From Anadara kagoshimensis (lineage: Eukaryota; Mollusca; Bivalvia; Arcoida; Arcidae): a DNA stretch of 64,000 bases. The stretch lies in contig CM037869.1 of assembly GCA_021292105.1 (NCBI GenBank), positions 11,242,471-11,306,470 of the forward strand, written 5' to 3'. The position numbers and the translations under genes are program-made. Shown in pieces: positions 58,871 through 64,000 of the stretch. A model generated the notes under the pieces. That model was given only the letters and a program-made list of their open reading frames with translations, was not told the DNA's origin and searched no databases. Position 1 is the stretch's first letter. Each line of letters begins with the position of its first letter.

Positions 58871-59430
58871 TAAACTTACAAAATTACACTGGTCCTCGAA
58901 TACACAGATTAAAATAGTTAGGGGATAGAAGGGTTGAAAAGGGACATCGGCGCTAATCTCCTTAAACAGAAGGCTCACGGTATAACATTCAGCCCTCTTA
59001 CTTCTTACCAGTTTTAATAAAATAAAATGTAGTATTACTTTTGCTATAGTTGAATATCAAACTCCACTTCAACATTTTGTAGTGCAAGTTCACCTTTTTA
59101 CCAAATAGTCAGCTTAGAGTTGCTCGGTGATGACTTAGCACCCCTAAATAGGTTTTAAAGGATAGTGTAGTTACATTTACTTTGCTCTTCCACTGCAAAA
59201 AAGAAAAATCCTTAAGCATTTGGTGCGAACACAGACTTCAATTTTCATTCACACTCTAGACTACATATATCAGTGTTTCAGCATTTTATGTGCCATACTT
59301 AATTCATTGGATTAAACAGAAACATGCAGTCCTATGATCAAATTACAATCCAAAACTAAAAGCGAAAACCTTTAAAACTGGCTTAAATTAAACATGTGAA
59401 CTTCGTTCATGAGTCAAATATATACATTTT
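58871..59430. other. No gene seen
   Basis: Non-coding, with no recognisable motif. Confidence 0.4.
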
Positions 59431-59885
59431 TTCATGTCGCCAGGCCACCTGAGACGAAGGCTGACCGACATGCCAGATGTTTTGATTTCATATTTATTAA
59501 ACCCCTTTTTACAGAGTTATTGCCCCTGATTGTGCTGGTTTTGTGGCTATTTACTAGAAAACTATTGTTGTTATATAAAGAAGACATTAAAAAATAATGA
59601 ACATGACAAACTAAGTAGCAATGTTTGTAAGAATACGATGATCCATAGAGGAGTTGTTACCCCTGGAGTATAATTTTTTGCGAATTTGTGTTTTTGACCA
59701 TATTTTTTAAAGAGTATTATAAATAGGTAACAAAACCAAGTTGCAAAAGTAATCAACTTGCTAAGATTTAACTTCGTAGCGAATTTTGTGTGTAATAATC
59801 AACGAAGGTGTTGTTGCCCTTAAAATTTCAGTATTTTTTAAAGGTTTTCAGGTGAGCAATAAGGCCCATAGGTATTTTGTTTAAA
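59430..59885 (-). mobile_element. Fragment of a hairpin-ended (AGGTGAGC) element
   Basis: TTATTGCCCCTGATTGTGC and the ending TTTTCAGGTGAGCAATAAGG then CCCATAGG resemble the terminal region seen at 39.53 and 60.97 kb. Orientation is uncertain. Confidence 0.45.
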
Positions 59886-59989
59886 TTTTCTGTTCATTAA
59901 CGCCATAGTAAGCCTTGAAAAATTACAATCTTTGATTAATAGTTGTTTGTTGCCACCAAAACAACTTCTATATCAACTTTCATGCAAAA

Positions 59990-60190
59990 ATGCATTTTGA
60001 TTTTGGCGGCCATTTTGTATTTAAATTTTGACCTACTTAGAGCAATTTTTCAGCTTGGTATCCGTCATTTTCGGACTCAGCACACCCAAATTAGGTAAGA
60101 ATGATATATGGTTTGCTTTTACTAAAAAATGCCTCTTCCTCTTTAAAACGACGTCTTTTCTGAAAATGTGCCTAGTCTAAATCGTCAAAC
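59990..60190 (-). repeat. Inverted copy of the 55.8-kb repeat edge and one 171-bp monomer
   Basis: The complement contains TTTAGACTAGGCACATTTTC, GGCATTTTTTAGTAAAAG and GACGGATACCAAGCTGAAA, matching 55,827-55,930 in order. With 55.8 kb it forms a large inverted repeat with a ~4-kb interior. Confidence 0.75.
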
Positions 60191-60965
60191 TACTATAAAA
60201 GTTATCTAACAAAATCACATGACAATGAAAAACTAGGTCACAAAGACCAACTTTGTGTTGTCATATGTAAAAAATCCCAAATTGTACCTAAAATCAGGTT
60301 TCATAAGAATTGTTTTATTACTTTAAAAATCATCTAAAAAGTCACTGGGTCATAGAAATTTGACACAATGAATTATTTTGTGTTGAAATACATAAAGCAT
60401 CTAAAGTTGTACTTGCAAATCAAGTTTCAGCAAAATTGTCTTGTTAAACTTTATATTATTAAAGAAAATCACTGGACCATGAGAATTAAGTTACAATGGC
60501 CTTTTCTGTGTTGCATCATTATGAAAGATGTAAAATTTTGCATTTTAACAACCATAATGAGTTCCATCGCGAAAAAAACAGGTTTAGGTATGAAAGCTGA
60601 ACGATATTTACCAATCAATGGCCAAATGAACAGTCTAGAACGTAACGTTGTTTAATTTGTTTTAAACAAGATATTTAGACAATGTTTGCCATAGAGCCTT
60701 CTAAAAATGCGTTACCCAGGCGTGATTCTTCACATTCTATGATTATATCTCTATCCTTTTACTATTTTAGAGACATAATAGTATTCAGCTGTATTGTTCA
60801 TAATGAACAATATTCGCCTTAATTATATAGAACAGTATTGTCTGACCATGTCCTTTTTATGACTTGATGTATTTTAGATCGTTGATGACCTTAGAATATG
60901 AATGTCACGCCTGATACACGCATTTTAGATAGCAACCCTATTTTATACCCCTGAAACCCAAATAT
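60191..60965. other. No gene seen
   Basis: AT-rich with AAAATC-type repeats (CACTGGGTCATAGAAATTTG, CACTGGACCATGAGAATTAA). No recognisable gene. Confidence 0.4.
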
Positions 60966-61932
60966 AAACAAGAGGCCCAAAAGGGCCTGTATCGCTCACC
61001 TGGCGTGCATTAACCAAAATCAAAACAATTTTCTGCCACTATGACCATGTATAAAGACCAAGGACAAAACAACTTTATGTAAAAAGTGTGATGACTATAT
61101 TCGTTATGGGTCATGACAAAAAGTCATTCTTAGCATTTTTTTTTTTTTTTTTTGCACAAAATGACATGCGTGTCAAGATCAAATCTTTTCACAAAATTTG
61201 TAGAAGTCTACACACTGATTCTATATTTGAAGTTTGATGTCTATAGACTTTTAGGTTCATGAAAAGAAGTCATTTTTACATACATAATCACTGTAACCTT
61301 GAACTAAAGTCAAGGTCAAATCAATTCACAAACTTCACAGAAGTCAACATGCTGATTCTATATATAAAGTTTGGTGTCTAAAGGCCTTTTGGTACATGAG
61401 AAGAAGTCATTTCTAGCATTTTTACATACTAGGTCACTGTGACCTGGAACTAAAGTCAAGGTCAAATCTATTCGCAAACTGTGTAGCAGTCAACACACAG
61501 ATTCTATATATGAAGTTTTATGTCTAAAGGCCTTTTGGTTTACGAAAAGAAGTCATTTTTAGCATTTTTACATACAAGGTCAATGTGACCTTGAACTAAG
61601 GCCAAAGTCAAATCTATTCGCAAACTTTGTAGAAGTCTACACACTGATTCTATATATGAAGTTTGATGTCTATAGGCCTTTTGGTTCATGAGAAGAAGTC
61701 ATTTTTAGCATTTTACATACTAGGTCACTGTGACCTTAAACTAATGTCAAGGTCCAATCTATTCGCAAACTTTGTAGAACTTAACATGCTGATTAAGTAT
61801 ATTTAGTTTGGGGATCCTAGATCTTTGGGTTCAGGAGAAGAAGTTGTTTAAGTAAAGTTTACGGACGCACGCGCATACACACGCCACATCATACCATAAG
61901 GTCACGCTGGCTTTAGCCAGGTGAGCTAAAAA
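60966..61932 (-). mobile_element. Hairpin-ended element with ~145-bp repeats carrying AGGTCAnnnTGACCT
   Basis: Read on the minus strand it starts TTTTTAGCTCACCTGGCTAA and ends GGCCCTTTTGGGCCTCTTG, the same terminal design as 37,689-39,567. Internally, ~145-bp monomers (GAAGTCATTTTTAGCATTTT, ATTCTATATATGAAGTTTG) are repeated about four times. Three carry a perfect 15-bp inverted AGGTCA palindrome (61,431-61,445; 61,577-61,591; 61,722-61,736) and one a decayed version near 61,286. No ORF. Confidence 0.8.
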
Positions 61933-64000
61933 TGTATCTTTATAGTGCTACAATATTTCTAATGCACAATTGTAGTACCTACTTTTTCTTTTTAATATTA
62001 TATACGATTGAATGGGGATACAAGTTTCAGTCATGATTTTGTCCCCAATATGAAGATTTCACCATTTGTGAAGTTCCAGAAAATTATACATTTGCAGTGC
62101 AGCAAAGACAATGAGCAGTTAGAGGTCTTTTAGCAATTAATGTCTGCTGTAACACAAGACATTGATTTGGAAGGTCATAATGAAACACTGCTTTAACCTC
62201 GGTCAAGATTATTTCGGTATATCTAGATGTCACCATTTGTGTGAAGTGATACAAATTTATACCTTCGCTGGCAATTGCTGCGTAGCAAGGGCAATGGAAG
62301 GTCATGTAACATATAATGTCTATCACAACACAGGATTTCAGTTTTAAGTTACAGTTGAAAAAGCTGGTGTTGGCAAATATTCCACTTGACTGCACTTTTT
62401 TTTTTAATTAATAACCTTTTTGCTGAAGATTTGTGCAGATTATTATTTTTTTTTAACTTTCATTCATCATCTTATGTGGATTTGCTAATTTATTTTTTTT
62501 TTTTCTTAATTGTGGAAATGGGATGGGAATCCACGTTGGTTTTGTGTTATTAAGTGAAACCAAATAGCAGCACGATTTTTGTGTTTTTTATTATTTTCTA
62601 ATTAATCAAGTGCTGTCAAGTGGATGATACAGATCAGGGGACAATCTAAATGAAAATTTGTGTATCTTATTGATAAACATTGATTGCATACAAGTAACAA
62701 TTTGTTGAATTCTGTTGTGTTGTTGTAAATGAACAATGTGCATTGCTAGCAAGTTTGTGTAATTTATTGTAAATATGTTAGTGTTTGATTGAAAACCAAA
62801 ACTTAAAATGGTAGAAGCAAATTTTACCAATCAACATGATCAATATACAAGTTCTTTCATAATCAAAAACAAGATACAAGATTAGTTTTTGTATATATAT
62901 AGTTTTTTGGGATTGAATTTACAAGTATTAATAGTACATTGTCTTCCAGTTTTCCAAAGTAGGTAATAGAGCATAAAGCCACGTGTTTAGAATATTTGCA
63001 GTATGTTGAAACACAAACATATTAACCATTGAAGTGATTAGAAATGGTGTGTAATACTATTATTTTCAATATTGTGCAAAACAAACTGAATTATGTGCAT
63101 GTTGATTAAGTTTGCTTTGAAAGGCAATGGAAGTTATAGCACTAAATGCAGTTCTAGACAGTTCAATGGTTATATGTACATTCTGCATTTACTTATTATT
63201 CAATGCATTGTAAAATATTGTAAAAGGTAAACTATTTTGATGTTGCTTGCTACAAGCATATCAAGTCGCTGGAACAGCTATTAAATGATGCACATATATT
63301 GGCATCAGCAAAAAAATTTTTTTTTAACATTTCCCAATTTATGGTAATATTTAAGCTTTCACTTAGCACATTTACTTTATGGTAAAAGTTAAAAACAACA
63401 AAAACCGACAAAAAATTTCAGACATTAATAAAAGTTATTAAGGTAAGGTCATTTGTTAAATGAAAATAAAAAACTAGAAATAAACAATAATGTCAATGTA
63501 CATATAGCATACATATTTAAAAAAAAAAACATTGGAAAAATAAGATGTTATGATATAAGGCCAGAGATACATGTATAAATGGTTTTGCACTGAAAGAAAA
63601 TAAAAAGTCAACTTGACCTTTAATTTATGCATCCAAAGTTGCCAGATGATATGTGATGTTAAAAAATATTTGTGTCAAATGATATAGCAAAGCATTGGAA
63701 AATGAATCAAATAGGAACTAGAATTTTCTCTTTGGAGCCAAATACCATGGCCAACGTATAATGTTTTCCTGTGACTTTGACCTTCTGATATGACCTTTTT
63801 AAGCTCATGACAAACCTTTTATGACAGTCTTTTAAAGCAATTATGAGATATGATGACACGATTTTACAGATATGTAGATTCTTATATATGTGCAAAACTG
63901 GCGTGTAAGGGTATAATGACAATGGAGTTGTCAGTGTAATTAACATTTGTTCTCGTGCAAGAATTAAGCTGCAATTTTAACCTTTAATCCTAAACGTGTT
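61933..64000. other. No gene seen; old repeats only
   Basis: 62,040-62,345 holds two weakly similar SINE-tail-like stretches (CACCATTTGTGAAGT / CACCATTTGTGTGAAGT). 63,050-63,290 is the inverted relative of 35,255-35,460. Long T-runs are at 62,396-62,405 and 62,491-62,505. No exon or transposon protein was recognised. Confidence 0.45.

Overview
The window is animal nuclear DNA, AT-rich and intron- and repeat-dominated. There is no bacterial-style gene packing. A marine invertebrate, most likely a bivalve mollusc, is my inference from the style of the repeats (tRNA-derived SINEs with a shared body, elements ending in AGCTCACCTGG-type hairpins, TA-flanked MITEs beginning CAGTCGAACC, a hammerhead-ribozyme repeat). 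It is not proven by any one sequence.

One host gene is recognisable. Four exons on the minus strand (47,898-48,023; 35,910-35,971; 34,659-34,761; 31,657-31,749) splice in phase into the C-terminal four fifths of a low-molecular-weight protein tyrosine phosphatase (ACP1 family). The N-terminal exon(s) with the catalytic P-loop were not found and are probably upstream, beyond 64,000. A dead copy of the 47.9-kb exon lies at 36.1 kb. The 11.9-kb intron between the 47.9-kb and 35.95-kb exons is filled by a decayed L1-like retrotransposon and elements nested in it.

Layout: 1-11,660 is a tandem array of about 1.3-kb units (nine full units plus a diverged edge copy), with short and long subtypes and a MITE in the first unit only. 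11,660-15,480 is a mosaic of diverged array-like pieces, a 615-bp tandem duplication, SINEs, and one copy of a segmental duplication whose partner is at 20.75-21.5 kb. 15,680-15,924 is a possible terminal coding exon of an unknown plus-strand gene. 16-31 kb is mostly non-coding: SINEs, a 61-bp minisatellite (24.5-25.4 kb), a well-preserved hammerhead ribozyme (24,203-24,248) with a mutated inverted copy (20,735-20,780), and a 36-bp perfect palindrome (27,874-27,909). 31.6-36.2 kb holds the phosphatase exons, interleaved with a 46-bp minisatellite that grew from the end of a MITE.

37.1-46.9 kb (minus) is an L1-like LINE. It has an ORF1 protein joined to an IMPACT/UPF0029-like domain (45.75-46.92 kb), then endonuclease and reverse transcriptase (37.1-42.76 kb). 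A 1.9-kb element with a 6-bp target duplication splits the RT ORF, and a Tigger-like transposon and a MITE lie between the ORFs. 49.4-54.0 kb (minus) is a broken Ty3/gypsy pol gene split by a 1.7-kb element flanked by TTAA. 54.5-62 kb contains further interspersed elements, eight 171-bp tandem repeats, a mariner-like transposase relic, and an element whose repeats carry perfect AGGTCAnnnTGACCT palindromes. 62-64 kb shows nothing I can name.

No intact autonomous transposon, classical tRNA, rRNA or CRISPR array was found. Every mobile-element reading frame seen is broken by stops, frameshifts or insertions.
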